From JAWKUK01 sp041398605 (lineage in GTDB: Bacteria > Planctomycetota > UBA1135 > GCA-002686595): DNA of 64,000 nt. A model generated the notes under the pieces. The model ran no database searches, was not told the DNA's origin, and saw only the letters and a list, made by a program, of their open reading frames with translations. The position numbers were made by a program, and so were the translations under genes. Of this stretch, positions 16,129 to 25,143 are shown one piece after another; the stretch's first letter is position 1, and every line of letters begins with the position of its first letter. The stretch covers positions 124,001 to 188,000 of the forward strand of contig JAWKUK010000010.1 of NCBI GenBank assembly GCA_041398605.1, given 5' to 3'.

Positions 16129-17649
16129 ATGGACCGCACTCCTTGTCGATGGGCGCCGGAGCCGCCGCGCCGTCTCGCAGCGTCGCTGCTCGCCGCGTGC
16201 CGCTTGCTCGCGTGCCTCTCCCTCCCTCTTGGGCTCGCGCGTGGCGCCGGGTCACGTCTCCCGCTCGAGCAAGAGCACGCCGGAGCGCCGCGGCCCAACG
16301 TGGTCCTCATCGTCACGGACGACCAGGGTTGGGCGGACGTCGGCTACCACAATCCAAAGGTCTATTCTCCGCGCATCGACGCGCTCGCGGCGCGCGGCGT
16401 GCGCTTCGCGCAGAACAACGTGATGCCGCAGTGCACGCCGACGCGCGTCGCGCTGCTGACCGGTCGCTATCCGAGCCGCTTCGGTCCGCACGCGCAGCAG
16501 GCGAGCAACGAGCCTGCCTTTCCGCTCGGGACGCCGACGCTCGCGAGCATGTTCCGCGCGGCGGGGTATACGACGCACCTGGCAGGGAAGTGGCACCTCG
16601 GCTCGTCGCCGGCGCATGGACCGCTCAAGTTCGGCTTCGACAGCAGCTACGGCTCGCTGGCGGGCGCCGTCGGAATGTACGACCATCGCTATCGCGCGGG
16701 AGAGTTCGCGGACACCTGGCATCGAGACGACACGCTGATTGAGGGCGCCGAGAATGGGCGGCATGCGACCGACCTGATCGCAGACGAGGCCGTGCGCGTG
16801 ATCGAAGCGCCGCGCGCGCAGCCATTCTTCCTCTACCTGCCGTTCCAGTCCGTGCATACACCGTTGGATGAGCGCGGCAGGTTCACGGAGCGCCCGACGC
16901 AGCTCGACCCCAAGGACCCCACGCGGTGGCTCAACGAAGATGAGATCGAGTGGTTCCACGACCCTGCGGGGCTGATCCAGAGCGAGCCCGACCCCGAGAA
17001 GCGCCTGTTCCTTGCAGCGGTGCACCACCTCGACCATGCGGTCGGTCGGGTCGTCGATGCGCTCGAGCGCTCGGGTCAAGCCGAGCGCACGTTGCTGCTC
17101 TTTACCTCCGACAATGGACCGCAAGGCAGCTGGGGCGGCGGCGCGTACCCGGACGACTTGAAGCTGACGGACTTCAACCAGCCGCTGCCGATGCGCGGCA
17201 TCAAGACCGATGTGTGGGAGGGCGGCGTGCACGTCCCTGGGTTCGCCGTATGGCCCGAGCGCCTCGCGCCGCGCCTTGAGGCGACGCCGATCCACTGCGT
17301 CGATTGGCTCCCGACTTTGGCGCGCCTAGTCGGACAAGGCACGTCGCAGCCGGCCGCGGGCGACGGCGTCGATCTGGGCCCGATGCTGTTCGGCGGCGCG
17401 CCGTTACCGGCGCGCGACATGTATTGGCTGTGGAGCAGCGCGAGCCAGCGCTGGGCGCTGCGCTTTGGGCCGTGGAAGGTCGTGCACTATGGCCGCGACG
17501 AGCCGAAGACCGGCGCGGATTGGCAGCTGTTCAACCTCTCGTCGGACCCTCGCGAGTCGAACGACGTCGCGCGCGACTCCCCGGAGCAAGCCGCGGCGCT
17601 GCACGAGCGCTTCCTCCGTCAGCGCGCGCTCGATCGGCGCGCGGATTGA
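16129..17649 (+). CDS. Cys-type sulfatase (arylsulfatase family)
   Basis: A 506-residue exported sulfatase; residues 17-40 are a hydrophobic signal segment. The sulfatase core begins with PNVVLIVTDDQGWADVG (metal ligands Asp64 and Asp65). The formylglycine signature is CTPTRVALLTGRYP, with Cys102 the residue converted to formylglycine and Arg106 conserved. AGKWHLG, the LFTSDNGPQGSWGG metal-binding segment and a C-terminal WKVVHY domain follow. It should hydrolyse sulfate esters of polysaccharides in the periplasm or outside. A formylglycine-generating enzyme is required but not present in the window. CATACT lies 6 bases before the ATG, 24 bases after the sigma-fusion gene. Confidence 0.95.
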   Translation: MDRTPCRWAPEPPRRLAASLLAACRLLACLSLPLGLARGAGSRLPLEQEHAGAPRPNVVLIVTDDQGWADVGYHNPKVYSPRIDALAARGVRFAQNNVMPQCTPTRVALLTGRYPSRFGPHAQQASNEPAFPLGTPTLASMFRAAGYTTHLAGKWHLGSSPAHGPLKFGFDSSYGSLAGAVGMYDHRYRAGEFADTWHRDDTLIEGAENGRHATDLIADEAVRVIEAPRAQPFFLYLPFQSVHTPLDERGRFTERPTQLDPKDPTRWLNEDEIEWFHDPAGLIQSEPDPEKRLFLAAVHHLDHAVGRVVDALERSGQAERTLLLFTSDNGPQGSWGGGAYPDDLKLTDFNQPLPMRGIKTDVWEGGVHVPGFAVWPERLAPRLEATPIHCVDWLPTLARLVGQGTSQPAAGDGVDLGPMLFGGAPLPARDMYWLWSSASQRWALRFGPWKVVHYGRDEPKTGADWQLFNLSSDPRESNDVARDSPEQAAALHERFLRQRALDRRAD

Positions 17650-17690
17650 TGCGCAGCACCCGGCGAGCTCCGACCATCCTAGGTGCGCCG

Positions 17691-17719
17691 CGAGGGTTGG
17701 GTACCGTACCCAACCCTCG
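17691..17719. terminator. perfect hairpin between convergent genes
   Basis: The arms CGAGGGTTGGGTAC (17691-17704) and GTACCCAACCCTCG (17706-17719) are perfect inverted repeats around one base; the real loop will open the inner GTAC pairs. It lies between the sulfatase stop and the stop of the minus-strand secreted protein. Confidence 0.75.
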
Positions 17720-17790
17720 CAACGCATGCCTACCAGCCGCTGCGCCCGACCTTCCGAAGCCCGGGGTCGGCGCGCAGCGTCGGTGTGAAT

Positions 17791-19527
17791 TCACTGGAAC
17801 GTGATGCTCGCTGCGCTCGAGAAGTTCGACGTCGCGGCGCCGCCGACCATGTCGCGCGACCAGTACTGGAAGTTGCGCGTTTGGCCGGCGAGCGCGGCTA
17901 CGTTGCCCGTCGGCGTCGGGATCGACGTCAGGTTGATCGGGAGGCTGACTTGGCCCGCGCCGCCGGAGTTCAGGATGTTCCCCGCATAGCGCCCGATCGC
18001 AGGCGACGCGATGCAGAGGTGGCCTTGGCTGCCGCCCGCGAGGTAAATGATCGACGAGGCGTCCGAGGTCAGGAAGTAGCCCAAGGAGTTTGTCGGGAGG
18101 CCGGACACAGAGAGCGTCAGGTTGTTGTCCGCCGCGACGTCGCTGCCCGTAAGGGTCAACAGCGCGCCGCTGCCCGTCGACATCGGGTTGCCGAGGCAGA
18201 TGACCTGGCCGAGACCCGGAGACGTGACCTCCGCAAAGGAGATGTTGTCGTAGTAGCGACCGGTGTCGAAGTAGTTCGTCGCGACGCTGCGGAAGCCAAA
18301 CTGCAGCAGCTCGCCTGCGTAAGTCGGGTCGACCAGCAGGTCGAGGGCGAAGGAGGCCCACTCGGCCTCGGTCGCGCCCGTCACCTCACGCTCGACCACA
18401 GCCAGGTCCGCGTACGTGCCGTTCGAGCTCTGCAGGACCTTGATGAATGCGAACATCGTCGAGTCACCTTGACCGTTCGTGACGAGCGGGTTGCGGCGGA
18501 CGTCGAACGAGAGGCGCCACGTCTGGCCGACCGCGCCCACGCCGACGGGCTGCTCGCGGAACACGAGCGCTTCGATGTAGTTGCCGTTGCCGTGGTCGCC
18601 GTTGTTGTAGTCGCTGTAGACGTTCAGGTACTGCGCGCCCTGGAAGGGGCCGCCGTCGCCGGTGCCGATCGCCGAGAAGCCGGCGCCGCCGTTCGGGGCG
18701 TTGAACACGCCGTAGTTGTAGAGCAAGTTGCCCAGCGGGTCGCGGACGTTGGCGAAGATGCGATAGCCGTCTTGCCACAGCGCGTCCGGGCTCGCGAGGT
18801 TGAGGGCCTCGAAGTCCTGGCTGTAGGGCGTCAGCGACGGGATCGGGCCGCTCGTCTGCGAGAACGAGAGGTTGTCGTACAGGACGCTCGTGTCGTCGTA
18901 GTTGGTCGCGTAGCTGCGGAAGCCGAACTGCAGGAGCTCACCGGCGAAGTTGGGCGCGATCACGAAGTCGATCGTCGTCGAACCCCAGGTCGAGGTCGAC
19001 ACGGCGGTCGTTTCGAACAACTGCTCGGCCAGCGTCGCGTATGAGCCGTTCGAGCTCTGGAGCACCTTCACGAAGGCGAACATCGTCGCCGACCCTTGCC
19101 CGTTCGTGACGACCGGGTTGCGGAGGTAGTCGAACGACATCGTCCAGGTCTGCCCGACGTTCGCGGCGCCGACCGGCTGCTCGCGGTAGACGAGGGCGTC
19201 GATGAAGTTGCCGTTGACGTGGTCGCCGTTGTTGTAGTCGTTGTAGACGTTCAGCTGCTGAGCGCCTTGGGCGGCGCCGCCCGCGCCGGTCACGATCTGC
19301 GAGAAGCCCGGGCCACCGTTCGGGGCCGGTGCGCCATATCCGTACAGGTAGCCGCCGCCGGGCGTGAACACGTTGGCAAAGACGGTGAAGCCGGCGGCCG
19401 TCAAGGCGCCTGCGTCAGCGGCGTTGAGCGCTTCGAAGTCCTGGGAGTAGGCGGTGAGGTCCGCGAGCGCGGCCGGGGCGAGGGCCAGCAAGAGCCCAAC
19501 CGAAGCGAGAGAGGAGGTTCGTTTCAT
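17791..19527 (-). CDS. secreted protein with an internal tandem duplication and shared C-terminal domain
   Basis: A 578-residue protein with a clear signal peptide (1-22, ending ALA-D). Residues 24-228 and 232-440 are two copies of one domain of about 205 residues: both start LT-x-YSQDFEALN, and both contain VYNDYNNGDH or VYSDYNNGDH, YREQPVG or FREQPVG, NGQGxxTMFAF and AGELLQFGFRS-ATNY. This is a jelly-roll-like, possibly carbohydrate-binding fold (inference). The last 135 residues are the beta domain also found at the ends of the proteins at 37870-40422 and 51820-52746 (LPTNSLGYFL, GGSQGHLCIAS, IGRYAG, FQYWSRD, TSNFS). The function is unknown; extracellular location is likely. Confidence 0.88.
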   Translation of the reverse strand: MKRTSSLASVGLLLALAPAALADLTAYSQDFEALNAADAGALTAAGFTVFANVFTPGGGYLYGYGAPAPNGGPGFSQIVTGAGGAAQGAQQLNVYNDYNNGDHVNGNFIDALVYREQPVGAANVGQTWTMSFDYLRNPVVTNGQGSATMFAFVKVLQSSNGSYATLAEQLFETTAVSTSTWGSTTIDFVIAPNFAGELLQFGFRSYATNYDDTSVLYDNLSFSQTSGPIPSLTPYSQDFEALNLASPDALWQDGYRIFANVRDPLGNLLYNYGVFNAPNGGAGFSAIGTGDGGPFQGAQYLNVYSDYNNGDHGNGNYIEALVFREQPVGVGAVGQTWRLSFDVRRNPLVTNGQGDSTMFAFIKVLQSSNGTYADLAVVEREVTGATEAEWASFALDLLVDPTYAGELLQFGFRSVATNYFDTGRYYDNISFAEVTSPGLGQVICLGNPMSTGSGALLTLTGSDVAADNNLTLSVSGLPTNSLGYFLTSDASSIIYLAGGSQGHLCIASPAIGRYAGNILNSGGAGQVSLPINLTSIPTPTGNVAALAGQTRNFQYWSRDMVGGAATSNFSSAASITFQ

Positions 19528-19972
19528 CCGTTACGTGGCAAGATCTAGAGTTCGTTCGGCTCGTAGATGAGCCGCGCACCCCCGAGCGTATTCCGCGCTG
19601 TTCCGTTTGAGTGGAACGATTGGTCGAATACTCGGGGAGTTGCCCGGAAAGAGACGCGGGCTCCTGGCAACCAGCCTGGGCCTACCTTGGGGCACGGGTC
19701 CGGGGCAGCCAGCGCGGCGACCCGGGACGGCCCGCACGCAGGGGCCTCTGGCGTAGGACCGCGAGCAGAGGCTGGGGGATCCCAGATGACGCTGGGGTGC
19801 GTCTCAACCGCCGCGCCCGGGCCCGCGCCCAGGATGTGGACGACCTCGGACAGCGCGCCGGGGGCCGACCGACGCGCGATCCAAAGGAGCAGAACGTCCG
19901 ATAGATTCTCACACCACGGCCGGCACACCATGCCATGCGTGTGCCCGTCGGACCTCGACCACCGATCCGCGC
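19528..19972. other. 445-bp divergent intergenic region
   Basis: This region lies between two divergently transcribed secreted-protein genes and should hold both promoters. CTCTAGATCTT occurs just upstream of the minus-strand gene, and GATAGATTCT occurs about 70 bases before the plus-strand start at 19973. The small open frames inside have no recognisable protein character. Confidence 0.4.
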
Positions 19973-22900
19973 ATGCTGCGACTCTCCATTGTCGTCCTCA
20001 CCGTGCTCGTCGGCGCCCTCGTCGCGCCGGCGCCGGCCCAGAGCACCTACTACCAGAGCTCCGCCGGCGCGAGCGACGCGCAGCGCATCGCGACCGACAT
20101 GTTGAACGACGCCGCGTCGGGGCGCTTTCGCACGCCGTCGTTCTCCGGCCCGAACAATCCGTTCGATGAGCTCATTGCGCAGCGCGAGGCACGTCAACGC
20201 GCCCGCGAACAGCAGTGGGCCGCCGATGTCGCGGCCGCGCGCGAGCAAGCCAACGAGGCGGCGCGCGCGCGCGCATGGGAGGCCTACGAAGCGCGCGTCC
20301 GGCGCGCAGACTCGATCGCTGCGAGGTACGCGGAGCTCACCGCGCGTGTCCAGCAGCTCGACGCCGAGGCCGCGCTCGAGTCCGCGTGGATACTCGAGCG
20401 TGGCGAGGTCGGGCGCGGCGACGTCCTGCTCGTGGGGTCGCCCGAAGAACGGCTCTTCGATGTGCTGCGCGCGGCGGCCTACCTTGGCCTCGACCTCGGC
20501 TTGATCGCGTTCTACTCGAACGAAGAGGGCGACAGCCCGACGCTGGCGGCCCTCTGCGACGACCTCGCGCGTGACGCAGGGCCGGACGCGCGCCGCGCGC
20601 GCCTCTGGGGCCACGCCCGCAGCGGCCACGTCGGCGCGCTGCTCCTGCTCGGCGGCTGGTACGCGGGTCGTGATGTGCGCCTCGGCGCGCAGCCGTCGCC
20701 CCTCTCCGGCTGCGCCGACGCGCGCGCGTCCGCGGTGCTCTGCTTCGAGCGCGCATGCGCGCGCCATGAGTACCTCGCCGGCGCGTGGCTCGCAGCCGTC
20801 CTGCTCGGGCCTGGCAGCGACGCCGCCGAGCGCGCTCGGGGCCGGGAGCTGCTCGAGCGGCTGCTCCAGGACCCCGAGGGGCCGGACCATCCCGCGGAGG
20901 TCGTGCTCGCGCTCCACCTCTTGCGCGCGGACGACGGGGCGGCCCCCGAGCGCGCGCTCGCGCTCTTGGGCGCGGCCGCGCAAGCGAACTGGTTCCCCGC
21001 GCTCGAGGTCCTCGCCGAGGTCCACCTCGACGGCCTCGCGGGCCGCTTCGCGCCCCTGGAGGCCGCGGAGGCCCTCGCGCAGGCGGAGGAACACCCCGGC
21101 CTGCTTCGGCTCACGACGCGCCGCGAGCTCGCCTTGGGCTTCGCGGCGCTCTACGGGGTCGGCGCAGCCCCCAATCCCAAGGTCGCGGCGGAGCGCTTCA
21201 ACGCCGCGGTTGAGCGTGGCGCCCCGCCGCTCGCGGACGAAGCGCGGCTCTGGCTCGCGTCGCTCATGGTCGAGCGCGACTGGTCCGCCAGCGGCCTGCC
21301 TGGCAGCGCGCGCGAGGCGCTCGAGGACGCCTCGGCCACAGGCGCGTTCTTGCCGCGCTTGCTGCTCGCCCGCGCCGTCCTCGCGCGCCCTGCGACGACC
21401 GCTGCGCAGGCGCGCGCCGTGTGGGCGCCGCTCGCCGACGTCGACCTGTGCGAGGCGGCGCGTCGCCCAGTCGAGGTGCTCGCTGCGCTCGAGTGCCTCC
21501 GGCACCTCGTGCGCGTCGGGGCGCGGCCCGAGCTCGCGCCGTTCGCGCGGCTCGCGGGGCGCTTCAAGCCAGGCCAGCCTGGGGTCGCGCGGGCGCAGGT
21601 CGATGGCGCCGCCCTGCTCGCGCGCGCGCAGCTCGCAGGCTTCGGCGCGCACGACGCGGGGCGCCGCGCGGGATTGGACCGGATCTTGGGGCGCCTCGTC
21701 GCCGCGGCGCGCACGACGCCGGACGGCTGGCCCGGCGTCGCCGCGCTCATCGAGGTCGCGCAGGTCCAGCCGATCCCGCCGCGCACGTGGCGGGAGGGGT
21801 GGCTGCAGGTCTTCGGCGCGGCGCCGTCGTCCGCGCTGGACGTCGTCGACCCCTTGCGAGACGCGCTCGCGTGGCCGAACCGCCTGCGCCTCGCGTCGCT
21901 CCAGGACCTCCCCGCGCGCGTCGGCGCGGACGAGCAGCCCGCCGTACGCGCGCTGCTCGCGAGCCTCGCGCTGCGTAGCACGCTCGACGACGCCGTCGCT
22001 TCGGCCGCTGTCGACGAGCTGCTCGCGCTGGCCGAAGGAGGCTCGTGGCACGCGGCCGCGTTGCTCGAGAGCTTCGAGGCGCGTTACCACACCGCCTACG
22101 CGCGGCGGCAGGACCACGCCGGGTATCGCCGCGACGCGCGGCGCGTGCTCGCGCGCCTCGTCGATTGGCGCACCGTCGGGCACGGGTGCCTCCCGGCGGA
22201 CCGCGAGCAAGCGGAGAGCGCTGCTGCGCGCCTCGCGCTCCTAGGCGCCGACGACGCGGCACTGAACCCTGAAGCCGCCGCGTTGCTGACGCAGCACGAG
22301 GACGACGCGACCGCCATGGCCGTCTTGATGGACGCGCTGGCCGACAGCAACGTCGAGCTCGATTCCAGCGCCGTCGCGGGGTGGCAGGACACGATCATCG
22401 GCCGGATGTCCGAGCTGTCGGGTCGCGACGTCGCGCGCGCCTTTGCAGACAGGAACGCGGCGCGTTGGCCGCGCCTCGATTGGGACCTCGCGAAGTCGAT
22501 CGAGCGCGGCTACCTTTGGCCGGAGCTCGGGCCACAGGACGCGCTCGAGCACTGCCGGCGCGCTGCGCGCGCCGCCGCTTCGCGCCCGCAGGTCGAGGAC
22601 ATCGCGCGCTTCGCGCAGCTCATCGCCGCCGCAGGCGATGCGTCGGACGCGGCGCTGCTCGCGGCCTGGCTGGCGGCGCCGCCGCCCGCGCCCACGCGCT
22701 CGATCGACGAGGCCGCAGTGCGCCTCGAGCTCGGTGACACGGTCGCGGCGGACACGTTCACCGCGGTCGCGGAGCGCTGCCTCGCGGCCGCGCCGGTGCC
22801 CGACGTTGAGCTGGCGCAGCGCTACTTCCTCGCCGCTGTCCGCGCGGGCTCCGAGGCCGCGGTGCAGGCGCTCACAGAGGGCCCGGCGGCGGTGACCCCG

Positions 22901-23977
22901 CGCGCGCTCGCGGACGTGCTGCTGTCGACCTCGACGATGAACGCGCCGCTCGCGCTGCCGCGCCTACAGGCCGCGGCGTCGCTCGGGGACGAGACCGCTC
23001 CTGCGCTCGTCGCGGATTGGGTCGACGCCGCGACGGGGGCGCCGACGGCGCGGCTCGCGCGCATCGTCGCGCGCCGCGCAAGCTACAGCCGCGACCCTGC
23101 CCGCGTCTGGGTCGACACCTGGGACGACCCTTACCTCAAGGAGTCCTATGGTTGGTTGACGTGCGAGCAGGCGCTCTTGGCGAAGGCGGCCGCCGGCGGA
23201 GACGTCGACGCGCAGGCGACGCTCGTGCGCCTCGGCGTCCGCTTGCCCGAGCTCGCGGCGGTCGATCCCATGGCTTGGATCGCGCAGCTCAGCGCCGCGC
23301 TCGAAGCCGACGACGTCGCGCGCCTGTGGCGGGCGGTGCGCGAGGCGCCGACGGTCTGCGCCGAGGCGGCGCGACTCTGGGCGCCGTTCAAGGTCGAGGG
23401 TCTGCGCGCCGGCGTCGTGCTGGGGCGCGTCGGCGTGCGCCTCTTGCGGGAGCCGAGCGCGCCCAGTGGGGTGCAGCGCGCGCAGCTCGATCCGCTGTTG
23501 GCGCGGGGCGTACGCGAGGGCTTCGGTCCGGCGCTCCTCGGGCTCGTCGAGCTGCGCGCGGGCGGCGCGGGCAGCGTCGAGGAGGCGAGCGCGCGCGTGC
23601 TCGAGGTGTGCCGCGACGCGCTCACGCAGGAGCCCGCCAATGCGCCGTTCTTGGAGGCCTACTTGCGCGATTGGTGCACGGACCAGGCTGGCTGGGCGGC
23701 GTTGATGCGCGAGTTCGGCCTGTTGACGCCTGGCTCCGACGGACCCACGGCGCTGTCCCTAGCGCTGCAGGAGGCCGTCGAGTTCGACCGCGCGGCGCGC
23801 AGCACCGAGGCGAAGGCCGAGGTCGACGTGTGCTTCTATCGCACCGAGTGGGACAAGCGCTGGGGCACGACGGGCATGCTCCTCGCCGATGGCGCCCTCT
23901 ATCGGCGCAGCGCGCGCGCGATCGCTGCGCTGGAGTCGCTGGGCTACCTGCGCGCCGAATGGCGCTCGCTCCTGTAG
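19973..23977 (+). CDS. very large secreted protein of unknown function with Sel1-like helical repeats
   Basis: A 1334-residue protein with a signal peptide (1-23, ending APAQS). A charged coiled-coil region (65-130; LIAQREARQRAREQQW, then ARAWEAYEARVRRADS) is followed by some 1100 residues of Ala/Leu/Arg-rich helices. ALGFAALYGVGAAPNPKVA plus AERFNAAVERG near 385-420 is a good Sel1-like repeat, and other stretches (ALLGAAAQANWFPALEVLAE) fit degenerate Sel1/TPR helices, so a helical-repeat scaffold is likely. No enzymatic motif is seen. Its 3' end overlaps the 3' end of the convergent glycosyltransferase gene by 34 bases. I cannot assign a role. Confidence 0.8.
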   Translation: MLRLSIVVLTVLVGALVAPAPAQSTYYQSSAGASDAQRIATDMLNDAASGRFRTPSFSGPNNPFDELIAQREARQRAREQQWAADVAAAREQANEAARARAWEAYEARVRRADSIAARYAELTARVQQLDAEAALESAWILERGEVGRGDVLLVGSPEERLFDVLRAAAYLGLDLGLIAFYSNEEGDSPTLAALCDDLARDAGPDARRARLWGHARSGHVGALLLLGGWYAGRDVRLGAQPSPLSGCADARASAVLCFERACARHEYLAGAWLAAVLLGPGSDAAERARGRELLERLLQDPEGPDHPAEVVLALHLLRADDGAAPERALALLGAAAQANWFPALEVLAEVHLDGLAGRFAPLEAAEALAQAEEHPGLLRLTTRRELALGFAALYGVGAAPNPKVAAERFNAAVERGAPPLADEARLWLASLMVERDWSASGLPGSAREALEDASATGAFLPRLLLARAVLARPATTAAQARAVWAPLADVDLCEAARRPVEVLAALECLRHLVRVGARPELAPFARLAGRFKPGQPGVARAQVDGAALLARAQLAGFGAHDAGRRAGLDRILGRLVAAARTTPDGWPGVAALIEVAQVQPIPPRTWREGWLQVFGAAPSSALDVVDPLRDALAWPNRLRLASLQDLPARVGADEQPAVRALLASLALRSTLDDAVASAAVDELLALAEGGSWHAAALLESFEARYHTAYARRQDHAGYRRDARRVLARLVDWRTVGHGCLPADREQAESAAARLALLGADDAALNPEAAALLTQHEDDATAMAVLMDALADSNVELDSSAVAGWQDTIIGRMSELSGRDVARAFADRNAARWPRLDWDLAKSIERGYLWPELGPQDALEHCRRAARAAASRPQVEDIARFAQLIAAAGDASDAALLAAWLAAPPPAPTRSIDEAAVRLELGDTVAADTFTAVAERCLAAAPVPDVELAQRYFLAAVRAGSEAAVQALTEGPAAVTPRALADVLLSTSTMNAPLALPRLQAAASLGDETAPALVADWVDAATGAPTARLARIVARRASYSRDPARVWVDTWDDPYLKESYGWLTCEQALLAKAAAGGDVDAQATLVRLGVRLPELAAVDPMAWIAQLSAALEADDVARLWRAVREAPTVCAEAARLWAPFKVEGLRAGVVLGRVGVRLLREPSAPSGVQRAQLDPLLARGVREGFGPALLGLVELRAGGAGSVEEASARVLEVCRDALTQEPANAPFLEAYLRDWCTDQAGWAALMREFGLLTPGSDGPTALSLALQEAVEFDRAARSTEAKAEVDVCFYRTEWDKRWGTTGMLLADGALYRRSARAIAALESLGYLRAEWRSLL

Positions 23978-25143
23978 CAGCTCCGGTACGCGGCCAACGT
24001 CTCTCGGGCGCAGCGCGACCACGAGAGCGCCGCGGCGCGGGTGTGGCCGCGTGCGATGAGGGCTGCGCGCGCCGCGTCATCGTCCAAGAGCGTTCGCGCG
24101 GCGTGCAAGAGCGCCGCGTCATCGTCGGGGTCGACGAGCAGCGCGCCCTCGCCGAGGACCTCCGGCAGCGTCGTGCGGTCGGAGGCGACCACGGGCACGC
24201 CCGCGCGCATCGCTTCCAGGGGCGGCAGGCCGTAGCCCTCGGCATAGCTGGGCCACATGAAGAGCGCCGCGCCGGCATAGAGCTCGCACAGCTCGCGCTC
24301 GGACACCGCGCGCCGCCACTCGATCCGCGCGCGGGCCGGCGACGCCGCGAGCGCCGCTTCGACCGCCTCGCAGCGCCAGCCTACCGGGCCCGCGATGACC
24401 CAGCGCAGGTCGCGCCCCTCGCGCACGAGCGCCTCGAACGCGCGCAGTACGCCCAAGTGGTTCTTGCGCGGGTCGACGCGCGCGACCGTCAACAGGTAGC
24501 GCTGGCTTGGCTCCGCGCGCGGCAGGATCGGCAGGTGGTCGCAGCCGAGGTACGTGACGCGCACCCGGGCCGGGTCGACGCCCAGCGCGTCGACGATGTC
24601 GCGCGCGACCCATTCGCAGCCGGTCAACACCAGGTCCGCGCGCGCGGCCGCCGCGCGCAGCGTGTCAGTCATGCGGCGCGCCGTCTCGGGCTCGACCCAG
24701 CCGGGCGCAGGGCCGCCCTCGCGCGTGCGCCCCTCGGCGTCAGCGACAAAGAGCGCGTCGAAGATCGTCAAGACCTGCGGCGCGCGCCGCACCCGCAAGA
24801 CGTTCGGCTGGGTGTGATGAAAGAGGTCGCACCCGCCCAGCAAGTCGTCGACGCCGAGCCTCGTCAGCGCGAGGCCGCGCGCGACGAGCTTCGACGGCAC
24901 GCGCCAACGGCGCAGCTTCGCGCGCGGATGGGGGAGCCCGAGCTCGGCGTCCTCCGCCCGCGCCGGGGCCAATGTCGCGCCGAACAAGCGCAGCTCCTCG
25001 TCGCCTTCGGCCGCGAGCAGCGCGCGCACGAGCTCGCGCGTATAGCGCCCGATGCCTTCGCGGTTGACGAGCGCCGGCCGCGCGTCGAGGCCGATGCGCA
25101 GCGGCCGCGGGTGTCGGCTTCGCGCTTCTATGTGCGCGTTCAC
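23944..25143 (-). CDS. glycosyltransferase, GT4 family
   Basis: A 399-residue GT-B fold enzyme. The N-terminus RIGLDARPALVNREGIGRYTRELV has the Gly-rich acceptor-side loop, and the C-terminal donor-binding half has YLLTVARVDPRKNH and EGYGLPPLEAMRAGVPVVAS, with the E-x7-E signature, followed by TTLPEVLGEGALLVDP. It resembles mannosyl- or rhamnosyl-transferases of cell-surface polysaccharide assembly; the sugar cannot be specified. The start GTG 25143 overlaps the flippase stop (GTGA), so translation is probably coupled, and together they point to synthesis and export of a glycan. Its end overlaps the convergent 1334-residue protein gene by 34 bases. Confidence 0.92.
   Translation of the reverse strand: MNAHIEARSRHPRPLRIGLDARPALVNREGIGRYTRELVRALLAAEGDEELRLFGATLAPARAEDAELGLPHPRAKLRRWRVPSKLVARGLALTRLGVDDLLGGCDLFHHTQPNVLRVRRAPQVLTIFDALFVADAEGRTREGGPAPGWVEPETARRMTDTLRAAAARADLVLTGCEWVARDIVDALGVDPARVRVTYLGCDHLPILPRAEPSQRYLLTVARVDPRKNHLGVLRAFEALVREGRDLRWVIAGPVGWRCEAVEAALAASPARARIEWRRAVSERELCELYAGAALFMWPSYAEGYGLPPLEAMRAGVPVVASDRTTLPEVLGEGALLVDPDDDAALLHAARTLLDDDAARAALIARGHTRAAALSWSRCARETLAAYRSCYRSERHSARR

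Noticed and set aside
19682..22210. An 842-codon minus-strand frame opposite the 1334-residue protein gene.
   Set aside because: A shadow with Arg/Glu/Ala-rich composition, no signal or domain; it also runs through the divergent promoter region.
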